NCBI GenBank assembly: GCA_037447655.1
Contig: JBBHKE010002224.1
Span: 37,722-101,721, forward strand
Length of the DNA stretch: 64,000 nt
Origin: Zygnema cylindricum
Lineage: Eukaryota > Streptophyta > Zygnematophyceae > Zygnematales > Zygnemataceae
Reading direction: 5' to 3'
Below the pieces are notes generated by a model. That model searched no databases, was not told the DNA's origin, and saw only the letters and a program-made list of their open reading frames with translations. The position numbers and the translations under genes were made by a program. Positions 45,527 to 56,598 of this stretch are shown here, in pieces. Every line of letters begins with the position of its first letter. Within the stretch, counting starts at the first letter, position 1.

Positions 45527-46500
45527 TGTTGGAATTCAAGTATTTTCTAGGTCTAGAGATTGCAAAATAAAAAGCAAAATAGTAGATATTGACAGCCTGC
45601 CTCTAACTCCTCCTCAAGTCCCCACACTTGTCGCAGTCACTGAAGACTGAAGGAGGAGTTAGGAGTTAGCCATGGCTGCCTGTGCTGTCTAGAGGGAGAC
45701 AGACAGTTGTTTTATAGGGGGTTTTCTGTAAAAGAGAGTTTTGCCAGGACCGGGATTTGATCCTGGTACCTGCCACTTGTCAAACCGACAATAGCCGGTA
45801 GTCTTATCCAGATAGTCTTAATTGTATTAGATATTCAGAGGTATGATATTTATTTAAATAGTTACAATAAGAATAATTCATTTAACTAGAACTATATGGA
45901 TACTGCATAGAAACAGTTGTGGAAAGTACGACGTACGGTACGATTACGAAATAAATACCGCGCGGTTTGTTTGACGCCGGAAAGAATACCGCGCAGGTAT
46001 TTATGACCGCCACGATTGAAATCCAAATTTGATCGGACGGCCGCGAAGGATGCCGAGATCGCGGCGTACGATTTTGGCGGTTTGCGATCACCGCCACATT
46101 AAGTGACACGTGGTAACACTACATTGGATTGCGGCAACTCCGGAGATTACGGGAACAAATCCGGATATGACACGTGTCGACATTTTTGCCATGTCGTACA
46201 ATGGCCGTACATAAAGTACACCGGCACCTATACTTTTATGTACGATACAGTAATTTGATTGGTGCCGTACTTCAGTAGATAGAGTTTTTGAGAGGGAATA
46301 GGACTTAGATAAATTTTGGGTAGGCAGCTGCCTCTCCCAGAGAGCACCCTGTATAAATGGCAAACTTTGGCCAGCCATAACTATCAATTTACTTGACCAT
46401 TTTCAGTGATTCTTTTTGCTGCGGACTCAAGGGAGTCTAGGCTACACAGGGGTGTAGTCGGTCAGAGTTTTTGTCTGCCAGGGTGGCTGTATTTCTAAGG
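45527..46500 (+). repeat. LTR of the gag-only element (3' boundary approximate)
   Basis: Begins TGTTGGAATTCAAGTATTTTC immediately after the polypurine tract. Related LTRs begin at 55582 and 63503 with the same TATTTTCTAGG word about 20 bases in. A TATAAA box is at 46352-46357, and the U3-like part carries GACACGTG. At about 45735-45830 the antisense strand resembles the D-arm to T-arm part of a tRNA. Confidence 0.7.
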
Positions 46501-46728
46501 GAAAGTCAAAGTGGGTGAATGTGTCCAAATCTCATATTCTAACTTTGCATTCTGTGGTGGAACTGAGCACACAGAAAGTGTTATTTCACAGGGGTGAATC
46601 TATATTGGGGTTCTGACTGTCAAGGGGTCAGTCACTTGGGTTTATATTAACTTGGAGTCGGCACTATCTAGATTAGCTTCTTTTGGATCTGCATACTCTG
46701 AGGGCCAATGGAGGTCTCAGAGTTTCAT

Positions 46729-47233
46729 CGCTAGACGATTAAGCTACGTGTTACAATGGACAACCAACGAAAAATCTCAAGATTTGCACATGGTATGTAC
46801 CTTTCAAAATGCAGCTAAAAATAAAAAAAAGTAATCTCGAAACGATCCTTCGTCGCGCTATTTCTGGCAACGCTCTTTCGCCACACTCTTTATGGCAACG
46901 CTCTTTCGCCACACTATTTCTGGAATCGCTCTTTCGTCACACTATTTTTGGCAAAGGATTTTCGTCAAAACTTTAAAAATGACCTGGCGTAGAAGGCTGG
47001 CGTTTGCAAAAAGTATAAACGTTCTGTCGTATTATGACTTATGACTTGGTAACGCAGGTACATGGTACGCAAGAAAAGATTTCAAGTGAAATTTGTCGGT
47101 GTGAAAAATTTGAAGGATATTCAATATTGGATCGTACCTTACGTGGTGCCACGCAACGTAAAACACGTGGTTCACAGACTCTCCGGCCCGTGGAGATGGA
47201 TGTACGGTTACAGAAACGACACATGGAACTTGA
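46729..47233. mobile_element. Truncated Tourist-like element joined to retrotransposon leader
   Basis: Homologous to the right two-thirds of 37911-38650 (shared GACAACCAACGAAAAATC and GACCTGGCGTAGAAGGCTGG). It begins abruptly at 46729 where the retrotransposon leader ends. The right end is ACATGGAACTTGACC, and another PIF-like left end (GGGTGAAGTTCCATCAGACG) follows at about 47250. Confidence 0.65.
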
Positions 47234-47842
47234 CCTTTATACACCTAAGGGTGAAGTTCCATCAGACGTTTCTGTAATCGTACGGCCAACTATACAGACC
47301 GGGTCGATTGAGTCGATGTTCCATCACGAAGGGTCTGTAATCCACGTGTTATACATTGAGTGGTACCACGTGGGTTTTGACCAGATTTTCATAATCTTTA
47401 AAAAATCTTCACACCGACCATTTTTAACATCAAATCTTCGTGTACCTTGTACATCCGAACCAAATTACTGTACCACATACATGTCCTCTTGATGTAAAGG
47501 CTTCCTCTGCTACATCAGATTTGTTTTTAGGGTTTTTTTTTTCAGGTAAATTAGGTTTTCACTAAGCTTATAATTCCAACTACTATTTTAGGAGTATTTT
47601 GTCCCTATAATAAGATTAGCCCTTCTTATGCGAATCACTCTACTTGACCTTTTTTCTTTGGAAAGTGTTTAGACCTCCTTCCAACAGGTAGAAGGAATCA
47701 ACAGAAAAAAACATTTTCTCAAGTTTTTAGGGTTTCACATATTGTAACTCGAGGTAGGTTTTGAAAACGAGACGAACATGGAATTGATTGTAATCTTGTT
47801 TATTTATTACAGTTAGGTGATAGTGCCTATAATGATGAAGAG

Positions 47843-48193
47843 TTGATTATACTAACTATCATCATGTATATTGCACAGAAAAACGTGATGTCTAGTTCGG
47901 AGAATTTTATAGGATTTGCAGATGTTTATGGGAGAATGATGATCAACCGAAGATGGACATATGGGGGTTTATACATCCATCCTCTAGGTCTTCATTTCTC
48001 GATGAACCTTCTAAGTGCGTACAGTGACGAAAGGTACAGAATGTTGTTCCGTCTCCCCCGTCATCTAATTGATTATTTAGTAGATAAAATTGGGTATCGA
48101 ATGGAAACCAACCCACCAACAGCTTTTTGTTGTTTTGAAAAGTTAGTTTCGTGCGTACGCGACATTTTGTGCGCAAGCGACGTTCATGCGTAA
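47843..48193 (+). pseudogene. N-terminal part of a PIF/Harbinger transposase
   Basis: Encodes a peptide whose residues 65-92 (YSDERYRMLFRLPRHLIDYL, then VDKIG) look like the N-terminal domain that precedes the DDE core in Harbinger transposases. The rest of the protein lies 2.6 kb downstream (50680-51611). The reading frame ends at a stop before the nested mariner-type MITE at 48260. An intron could account for part of the gap, but the two nested transposons make a broken relic more likely. Confidence 0.55.
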
Positions 48194-48259
48194 ATTATTA
48201 CCGGAAGTAATGTGGTGGTACGAATGGAGGTTCGAATGGATTTGCGGATTGGGAGGTTA

Positions 48260-48874
48260 CACCGCGAATCGTAATTAGAGTAAATTACTCTAATTCGGTC
48301 GCTCGAAATTTCGACTCTATTACATCAAATAGAGTAAATGATTCTAATTTTGTCATTATTCTAATTTAGGTAAGTTTAATTAGCGTAACAAAATTGTAAT
48401 ATAGGTTCGTTTTAAGTAGTGTGGAGTACGGATGACGTTCGACCGTGCAAAAATGTACTTTTTAAAGTAAAAAGGTACAAATAATGATTTAATACAATCG
48501 CGCTCGCACGTGAAATCGCACTAAACGAAAAATCAATCACATCGAAAAAAGCCGTTCGCATAACTCTCGTCCGTCGACAGCATCGTCGTCAGTGTGAACA
48601 TCAGCTAACATTCAGCGCGACAAATAATACTAGCGTCATAATGACGTCATAACTATACGGACTGACAGATTTTGTACGACAACGTAATTTAGAGTTCATA
48701 ATTTCAGCGCGGAAATTTATTGCCGACATAACCCAATATAGAGTACTTAAATAAATTAGAGTAAACTTCCTCTGTGAAAAAGTTCTATCACATAAATTAG
48801 AGTTCATTACTCTAATTGTTTTTTTTGGTTTTTTTACTCTAATTTTTTCTTTACTCTAATTACGATTCGCGGTG
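48260..48874. mobile_element. Tc1/mariner-type MITE, copy A family, inverted
   Basis: A 615-bp element flanked by TA (48258-48259, 48875-48876), starting CACCGCGAATCGTAATTAG. Read on the minus strand it follows copy A (841-1456) along its whole length, including TGGGTTATGTCGGC and GTTCACACTGACGACGATGC. It is inserted within the transposase relic. Confidence 0.86.
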
Positions 48875-48876
48875 TA

Positions 48877-49397
48877 GTTATACGATCCGAAATATTTGAA
48901 ATGTTGAAAAATGATGTCGCTCGTACGAAACATAATGCGACATGCGCATTTATGGAAATAGGACGCCGCAAGTACGGAGCGTCTTATTTGGCAAGTGGAC
49001 GTGAATGCGTTTCGCGACGTCACGAGATATTTGACGACTCACGTGGATTTCGTTTGGATTTTGTTGCCACGCGGAATCGCGTCAATCACACAATGCTTAT
49101 TTTTGGACGACCCGGATTCTTTGTTTAAATTCAAGGAATCTCGTTGAGTGACGTAGCGTGACTCAACATACGATTTTGTGAGATTGTGTGTACGTATAAA
49201 TATTTGGTCGAACATTGTTTTGTCTTTTTGTGTATTAAGTATTAGTGTAGGTTTACTCACTTTGACATACCTTGAAGTATTCGGGTATACCAACATTAAT
49301 AGAGGTAGCAGGTAGACAGCGTACGGCTGGTATGCCTCCGTACATTCAGCAGTAAGCTCTTGTATATATTTGTAGGACTTAGTCATTTTAGGACTTA
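48877..49397. other. Remnant between two nested elements of the Harbinger relic
   Basis: Contains an open frame at 48901-49128 (75 codons, ...MLKNDVARTKHNATCAFMEI...) with no domain that I recognise. It may be host-element sequence interrupted by the mariner-type MITE on its left and the PIF-type MITE on its right. Confidence 0.35.
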
Positions 49398-50209
49398 GGG
49401 TATTTTCGCATGTAACCGAAACTTAGTCTTGCTACTTTGTTTTTTAGCGAAGATTCTCCGTACAGATTTCAGAGCATTCGGATGTAATCGCAAATAACTT
49501 GTCACTTAAAAAAGTGACTTACGTAGACGTGTACGAAGAATTGTGACAGATGAAGTGGTACATAAAATGAGGCGAAACTTCCACTCGCCTTCAATGTGAG
49601 GCATTTCTCCGCACGCTGTACAACTTTTGTGACTTCATAATATCCGTACGCCACATTGTCGACGTGTCGAAACCCTAAAAAACCTTTCGCTGTCGCACAG
49701 AATTTGCGGTTTCGTTTTTCGTCTTCCCACCTGCCGACAGGTGGCCAATATCTTTCATACGCCGTATGTGTGAAGACACGTGTTTTTGAGAGAGACGGCC
49801 CCTGTACGGAAATCAGCGCACGCCAAACATTACGCACAGGGTGTAAACGTGCAGTGTGTTTTTTTTTGGTACTCTGCGCACAAAAATTGTAAAAAACTTC
49901 AGACACTTGCGACAGTGTCTGCCTATTTGCTCACCTTATTGGACTTTATTTCAAATCACCTCGCGAGGTGATTTGATGTAAAGTTTGAACATGTGTTGGA
50001 AGGACGCGAAAGTGGGTCGAAATGCGCTAAACGACAAATTGTATCGCGCTAGACGACAAAATACTGTACGTATAAAGTTTCAGGGTAACGCAACTTGTAC
50101 GGTGTTAATTTCTATTTTTTGGTACGGCTTCATATTTTTTCATTTTTTTCCAAGTTATAGAGGAAAACGACAGAAAATAACTGTAACTTTAGCACATGCG
50201 AAAATACCC
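49398..50209. mobile_element. PIF/Harbinger-type MITE, short copy with internal palindrome
   Basis: An 812-bp element with perfect TTA duplications (49395-49397, 50210-50212). Its ends are GGGTATTTTCGCATGT and ACATGCGAAAATACCC. It is the inverted, internally deleted relative of 2099-3852. A perfect 26-bp palindrome lies at 49951-49976. Confidence 0.83.
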
Positions 50210-50679
50210 TTAGGAACCTTTTGGACCAAAAACTGTTTATGGTTATTTTTGGTAATTTTATCTGAGGATTACTCTCAGATCTGTTGGCAGAATTGTCTGA
50301 AATTCTGTATGTGTGTTCCTCTATATACTGTTAATATTTTCACAGATTTGCAGGCCTATTGTGTGCCTGGTATGTGTTTTAATTCATTGTGAAGTTAGTC
50401 TGTTTTATCAAAGTTCTGGCAAACTGTTTTTATGCAAATTTGACTAGATGGTGTGATCACTCTGTTCATTATTTTTGTCTGAAACTTTGTGAGGTTATTT
50501 TGTAGCCTAGAAAATACTTGTGTTTGTAGTTTCAGCTTGTTTTGATATTTTTGTAGAATTCTGTGTTGATTCAAAGTAGGCTGTTTTTGGGTAGTATGTG
50601 GTGCTTCCGAAGGTAAATCCATGGCTGAAAATGGCTATGGACAACACTTTTGTGGATATACCAAATTGAAAAATAGAAG

Positions 50680-51611
50680 TGAAACGCCAAATACAGATGG
50701 TGCTCTACCATCTTGCCACGGGGAACACACTTGCCTTTGTAGGGGAGCTGTTTGGAGTAAGTAGAGCCACGGTTTAAAAAAAACAAGCAATATTTTGTAA
50801 AGCGGTGTGGGAGATTCTTACACCGCGTATATTTGAATGGCCTACTCGATCAAAGTTTGACGAACTTGTAGACGAATTTAAAGATTACAAATTCAAATTT
50901 CCAAACTGTTGCGGCGCTATAGATGCTACCCATATCAACATCAAATTAGGGGATGGAATGAGGTCAGCTGATTGGTATGATAGAAAACATAGGTATGATA
51001 GAGAATATAATTACAGTACAATTTTACAGGCAATTGTATCACCGAACACGCGAATATTACATGCGTGCGTTGGGTGGACGGGAAGTGTTCACGATTCTAG
51101 GGTGTTTAGGAACTCCGTTGTCGGCAACGCAATATTATTCGGTGGAGGAATAAAAGGTCCACCCGTTAATGTTACTTGGATGGAAGTACAACCCTTCATT
51201 ATAGGCGATGCCGGTTACTCATTACACAAGCAGTTAATCACCCCATTTCAAGGCGAAAATTTACAAGAACTGCAACGATCATTCAATCATTACCATAGCA
51301 GTAGACGAATGTGTTCCGAAAGAACATTCGACGTTTTGAACAAACAGTGGTCGGTTTTAGACAGGAAAATTATTTATAGAAGTACGGAGCTTTTAGTGAA
51401 CACAATCATCACAGTCTGCACGCTACATAACTTGTTATTAAAGGAAAATGTGTCTTATATGGACGAAGCTACTCCGCCTGCTACACCCCTGAATGAAGAA
51501 TGGGAGGAGGACAGGGATCGCATTCACGTGTATGACGACGAAGAGGGTAGACAACTGCGTGAATTTTTAGCGGAAGACATGTACGAAAGGCATGGGGTTT
51601 TTGCACGGTGA
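50680..51611 (+). pseudogene. PIF/Harbinger DDE transposase, C-terminal 2/3
   Basis: DDE nuclease of PIF/Harbinger elements. The ORF proper is 50805-51611 (268 codons). In the same frame, recognisable transposase sequence continues upstream to about 50680 (MVLYHLATGNTLAFVGELFG) across one stop, TAA at 50775-50777. The catalytic residues are all present: Asp in GAIDATHI, Asp in GSVHDSRVF, and Glu in the RRMCSERTF block after FNHYHSS; the conserved GDAGYSL is also intact. The C terminus is acidic. The N-terminal part lies at 47843-48193, separated by two MITEs. The intact core with a broken front suggests fairly recent inactivation. Confidence 0.85.
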
Positions 51612-52209
51612 GGAATTAATGGGTTAACCGACATTGGTTAGGTATTTGTAAAAGAGTGATTGAAATAGGGAGTGAACAAGTGGGTTAGCTTGAAATAGTT
51701 TCATTCCATTGTGGCCAACAAGATAAGCTACAGAATGAAATAGAAAGAGTATGACAGGAGGATATATGTTGCAATGAGATTAGAACATTAAGAATTATAA
51801 GAGTATTATTTGATGACTGGAGGTAATACAAGATCATTAATTAGGCAGAATCATTGATAAGGCAATTTTCAGGTTTTATGAGAAAATTGGCAGGAGTGAA
51901 ATTCGAAGTGTACTTTTCAATAATCTGGCCTATTTGGAATGGTTTTATGATTTTTATTTTATGAACATTGTTGTTTATGCGATTTTTAATGTTTTTATGA
52001 TTTACATTTTCTTCATCATACATTCCATATTTGCCTCAAAGACCTCACTCGAGTAATCGCTGCCTGTTTGAATTATAATGTCACATCCATGGAGAAAGTT
52101 TACAACACATCCATGGAGAAAGGGGTAGAATATCTGGATCGCATCATTAAATGGCAGTATGGCAGGTGTGATATCCTCTATTTTTTTTATCTCTCTTTGC
52201 GGTTCTCTT

Positions 52210-52250
<41 letters not shown>

Positions 52251-52639
52251 CACTCGCCTTTTACCCTCATTTAACCTATCCCTTCTTTTTTTCCTCTTTT
52301 TGCCTCTCTCCCTTTTCCCTCTCCATGTAGGTTTTTCCACTTTTCCCATTTTCTCCTTTGTTTTATTTTTTGCCTTTTTTTTTTTCTCTCCCTCCCGCCT
52401 CTCCCTCTTTCCTTCATCTTCTTCTCTTTTTAATCTCCTGACTTTGCTCTTCCTCCTTCTATCCAACTCTTGTTTATTTTCTCTTTAACATCTTCCTTCC
52501 CTTTCTTTCCTATTTTTTTTTTAACACAATTGCACAGTTTTACCCCAATTTTTTAATATGTCATTCGGGCAAAAAAGTAAAAGTGTTTTTTTTTGTTACC
52601 CTTTTTGACTTCTTTTACTTCTCTCCTTTTTTTTTCCAG
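51612..52639. other. Intergenic, pyrimidine-rich, (CT)n microsatellite
   Basis: No gene recognised. A (CT)n run of about 17 units lies at 52213-52248, inside a stretch from 52160 onward that is nearly all C and T on the plus strand. A 33-base direct repeat (ACATCCATGGAGAAAG words) occurs at about 52083 and 52108. Confidence 0.45.
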
Positions 52640-54027
52640 AGCCTTAGTTCACATGGTCCCTCCCTCCCTCCCCCCTCCTCTCCCTCTCTCCCCCTCTCCC
52701 TTTCCATCTCCCTCCCTCTACCTCTCCCTCCCTCCCCCCCAGCCCGCCAATATGTGGTGGCGGATGTCCTTGTGAGCGTCTCTTTTCCGTACTGTCGATG
52801 AGGAGGAGACCCCCAATATGCCCTCTCGTTTCTTTTTCTTTATCACTGTCGCCTCTCTCTCGTTCGCTTACTACATTGTTCCCTGGTAGGTTATGGTTTT
52901 TTTCTAAGTATCTTTTTGTTTGTTTTTTTTTTTTAGTTTTGGGTTTTTTATTTTTGGGTTTTTTGGGTTGTATCAAAAGTTGTGTGTGTTCGGGTGTGTG
53001 GGTGTTTTTATTATTTTCTTTTATCTTTTTTCTCCTTCTTCTCCTCCTCCTCCTTCTCCTCCTCCTCCTTCTCCTCTTACTCCTCCTCCTCCTCCTTCTC
53101 CCTCTTCTCCCTGTTCTCCCTTTTCTCCCTCTTCTCTTTCTTCTCCTCCTCCTCTTCACCTTCTTCTCCTTATTCTCCTCTCTCCCCCCCTTCTCCATTT
53201 TCTCCTTCTCCTTGCAAAGCAAAGCAAAAGAGTCAATTATTCTTTTTTGTCCTCATGTCTTGTAAGGAATAATTCCCATGTGGCAGCAAAACAGAGTGTA
53301 GAAAAGGGAGTCGAAAGGACTAAATCCACCAATTAGTGTGGGTTGTGTAAACACGTCATCCTTTATAATCCAGACCATGTTGGAAACCATATTTTTCTTT
53401 TCTTCAAGGATGACTTCCCCTATGAGTCATGTTTTTTAAATTTGCAACACCACCGAAATTCAAACTCAAGAGCCATGACATAATACTTTCAGTTTATAAA
53501 TAGAGTGGATCTACACCAACGAAAGGACCGATAACACTATTTCCGATCCCTAAATTACAGTAAAAACGACATAAACATTGACGATAAAAATAGAAAGACA
53601 AAACGATAAGGTTTACTCTAAAATACCCACAATTCTTTCTTTCCTTCTTTCTTTTATTTCCTACCTTTTTATTTTCATTTCCCACTTCTTTTTCTAAATT
53701 TCCCACTTCTTTTCCTTTATTTCCCACTTATTTTTTTAATTTTCCACTTCTTTCCTTTTCTTCTCACTTTGTTTCCCTCACATCTCAACCTTTTCAGGAA
53801 TCGGATTCGACGCCTTAGCCGCCACAGTCACACACACAATACTGTGGAACGGTCGAGAAATATGGGAAAGATCGAAACTCGCGGGGGGGGGGAGAAACCC
53901 GATATCCATAAAAAAATTAAAGGATAAGTACGACAAAGTTCCTAACTGGTGGTTTTACTCGTTAGGATTATTTAAATTGATTCTATCGATTTATGTATGC
54001 GAAAGATGGAGTACTGAAATTTTGTAA
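52640..54027 (+). pseudogene. Oligopeptide transporter (OPT family) pseudogene
   Basis: Fragments of an OPT membrane transporter, a family moving peptides or metal chelates. Segments: a possible 16-base exon at 52640-52655; 52743-52885, with PANMWW, then SLFRTVDEEE and SFAYYIVP (the family has an NMWWP...SLFRALHEKE...SFAYYVFPG order); and 53798-54027, with GIGFDALAATVTHTILW, GREIWERSK and KYDKVPNWWF. An in-frame TGA at 52773-52775 sits just before SLFR, the loop between MWW and SLFR is one residue short, and about 150 residues normally lying between the two large segments are missing. A run of nine G at about 53883 may add another shift. The intervening 0.9 kb is polypyrimidine. The N-terminal half was not found. 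Confidence 0.72.
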
Positions 54028-55581
54028 CCATTTTTTGTCTCTCATCTCGATAGGCAATTTAGTTTAGTGTTGTAAATAGTTGAAATCTGTTTTAGTTTTA
54101 AGGATTTATGACGTAGGATAGGTTACAGTTTTGACAAAGCTCGATAGGTAGACAGATGAGGTTATTTCAACTCTTGAAAGTTGGTAAAGAAGCATTGTGA
54201 AAGGAAAGATACATGAAAAGAAAGAAATAGAGATTTTTATTGAAAAGTTTTAGGATTTGTTTACAAAAACCACATTTTGGTGTATTTATCAATCTATGGT
54301 AGTTTGTAGGAAATTTAAGGGATCAATAGGAAGGCTCTTAAGTAAAGATTGAAGTTCTTGTTTTTGCTATTTTTATACAGACAAACTTGTATTATCATTT
54401 TTTATAAAAAAATATTTATAAATGTTGCCTTTTTTTCCTTTTTTGTATGCTTTTTCTCGGAAGCTGTGTATGAACAATCATTGTTTTGAATGGAAACAAA
54501 GTGGAATGGTTTTGATTTTGTCAACCATAATTTTTAAATGTTGGAGAATAGGGGAACTTTCATTTTACATTAATTCATAAACTTAATACTGCCATACTTG
54601 GGATTGACTGCAATTATCAGCAACAATTATTATCAATTAATATCACATGCTGCAACAATTATTATCCATGTGATGGGAAATTGTTACATAGACATGTGTC
54701 TTTCTTCTCCTAAATTTGAAATTTTATTCTTGTTTTATAAGTGAATTTTAATTTTGTTTTGAAGTACTTTCACAAAATTATTTCAGTGAACAAATTGTTC
54801 TTTTTAGTGAGATTGGCAGTAAGTGGCTCTCTAAATATAGGAAGGAGAAAAAAAAAAGTGTCCCGAAAAAGGGAACATAGTGCAACTTTTTATCTTGTTT
54901 ATGCCATTTTTAATTATTCCACGTGATGTAAGTTTGCATCACTAAGTTGAAGTAACGGAATCCACGCTATTTTCTCTCTACAACTAGAGCTGCTGGAATA
55001 TTTTGGCATTTGAAACTTGTGACCTCTATGCGTTAAACAATTATGCTTCATTTTCATTTTCAAATTACTAACTTCTCCAAATCTTGTCTAATTATAACAA
55101 GGGAAGCCGCTGAATGAATTTAAGGTGCTGAATTATCACTTTAGATATGCCTTTTTCTTCTTTTTTTTTTTGGTTGAAATGTGGTACATGCTATTTTCAG
55201 TCTAAGTTTCATCCCCACCCTTCCACCAAGTGCAAAAAAATAATAAGCATATAGAAATTCACATAAAAGTATCTTCATTTTGTTTCTCTCTCCTCCCCCC
55301 TCTCGCACCCCTGTCACCATCTTTGTTTCGCCAACAAACTTCAACGTGAAGTAAATGAACATAGAAGTAAGTGAAGAGAAGTAAGTGAATAAAAAAAAAA
55401 CCAAACCGAGAAGCGGAATATGTGGAGGTTACGAGCATTTTTCTAAAAATCTTTATAAAAGTTACATCAAATACAACCCAAAAGTGTGAAGCAACACACA
55501 CCTGGAGATAACTATAGCCTTCTATAGAGCTACAATAATTTTTGGCATCGATCTTCTTACTATAATAAACATGGGGAAGAC
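54028..55581. other. Intergenic, AT-rich
   Basis: No gene or clear repeat end recognised. It ends where the next LTR starts (TGTTGATATT at 55582). Confidence 0.45.
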
Positions 55582-56598
55582 TGTTGATATTTAAAAGTTT
55601 TCTTTTGTATTTTCTAGGTTTCTTAATTGATCTAAAATGAGGAGGAAAAAGCAGAGGCAGCATGCTTCTAACTTCTCTCTTTGGCCCCATACTTGCCGTA
55701 GTCACTGAAGGCTGGAGAGGAAGCTAGAGCCATGGCTGCCTATGCTTCACCTAAAGTCAAAAGGCAGCCCTTTTGGTAAACTTACCAAAAAGGTTAACAG
55801 ACCCAAGATTTGATCCTGGTACCTACCGCCCGTCTAAATAGCCTAGTATCGTTACCATGTAGCCTACGTCTAAATAGCATAGTATCGTTACCATGTAGCC
55901 TAGCACCTGTGTTGAAGTATATAGGGTAGATTAGCTACTTAACCATATGGAAATACATAAGTTCATTTAACTAACGAACAGACAACAATCACATAGAGAT
56001 AGTTAGATAGTATTACGTCGGAAATACCACTTGTATTTTTAACGGCCCTGAAATTAAGGCCAATATCAATCGGACGACAGAGAAAAAAGTCGGCATCGCG
56101 GAATGGACGATTTGGCGGTTTGCTGTCACAACCACACCAAGTGACACGTGGCAACATGACATTGGATAGCGGCATCTTCGGGATATACCATGGCGAACCC
56201 GGATATGGCAGGCGTTGTCTTCTTGGCCATGTCGTACAATAGCCGTACAGAAAGTACTCCAGGCCAAGTACCTTTTTGTACTGTACAGTGATTAGATTAG
56301 CTTCGTACTTCAGTAGTAGAGGGATCAGAGAGGGGTTTAAAACTTAGGAGAATTACTAGTAGTCGCCTTTCTCCCAGAGCGCTCTTGTATAAAAGGTCAT
56401 CTTTGACCATTGATAATCAACGGCTCAAGGGAGCAAATACAAGGATCCTTTTTGTAGTAGACGCAAGGGAGTCTGCTCTTCTAAGGGCTGCAGTCTGATC
56501 AATCTGTATTCTGTCAAGGTGTCAAAAATACTAATAAAAAGACTAAGGGATTGTGACTATCCTAGGGGCTTTTGGTAAGCTGCCTACTCTGAGTACCA

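Larger units (their letters stand above)
43443..46727 (+). mobile_element. Gag-only LTR retrotransposon (TR-GAG-like) with rearranged ends
   Basis: Order: leader 43443-43525, gag ORF 43526-45508, polypurine tract (AAAATAAGGGGAG) just before an LTR starting TGTTGGAATTC at 45527, LTR with TATAAA at 46352, then a second leader copy at 46622-46727 that is identical over about 105 bases to 43445-43549. It stops abruptly inside the start of gag. No protease, integrase or reverse transcriptase is present between gag and LTR, so the element is non-autonomous. Its LTR is similar to that at 55582, which belongs to a copia element with pol, so a copia relative probably supplied the enzymes. Confidence 0.75.

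Noticed and set aside
45770-45830. Functional tRNA gene in the LTR
   Set aside because: The acceptor stem is not formed and the anticodon arm is irregular; kept only as a tRNA-like observation.
52644-53222. 192-codon minus-strand ORF very rich in Lys and Arg
   Set aside because: It is the complement of the polypyrimidine tract, whose low complexity keeps frames open. There is no domain, and it overlaps the OPT pseudogene on the other strand.
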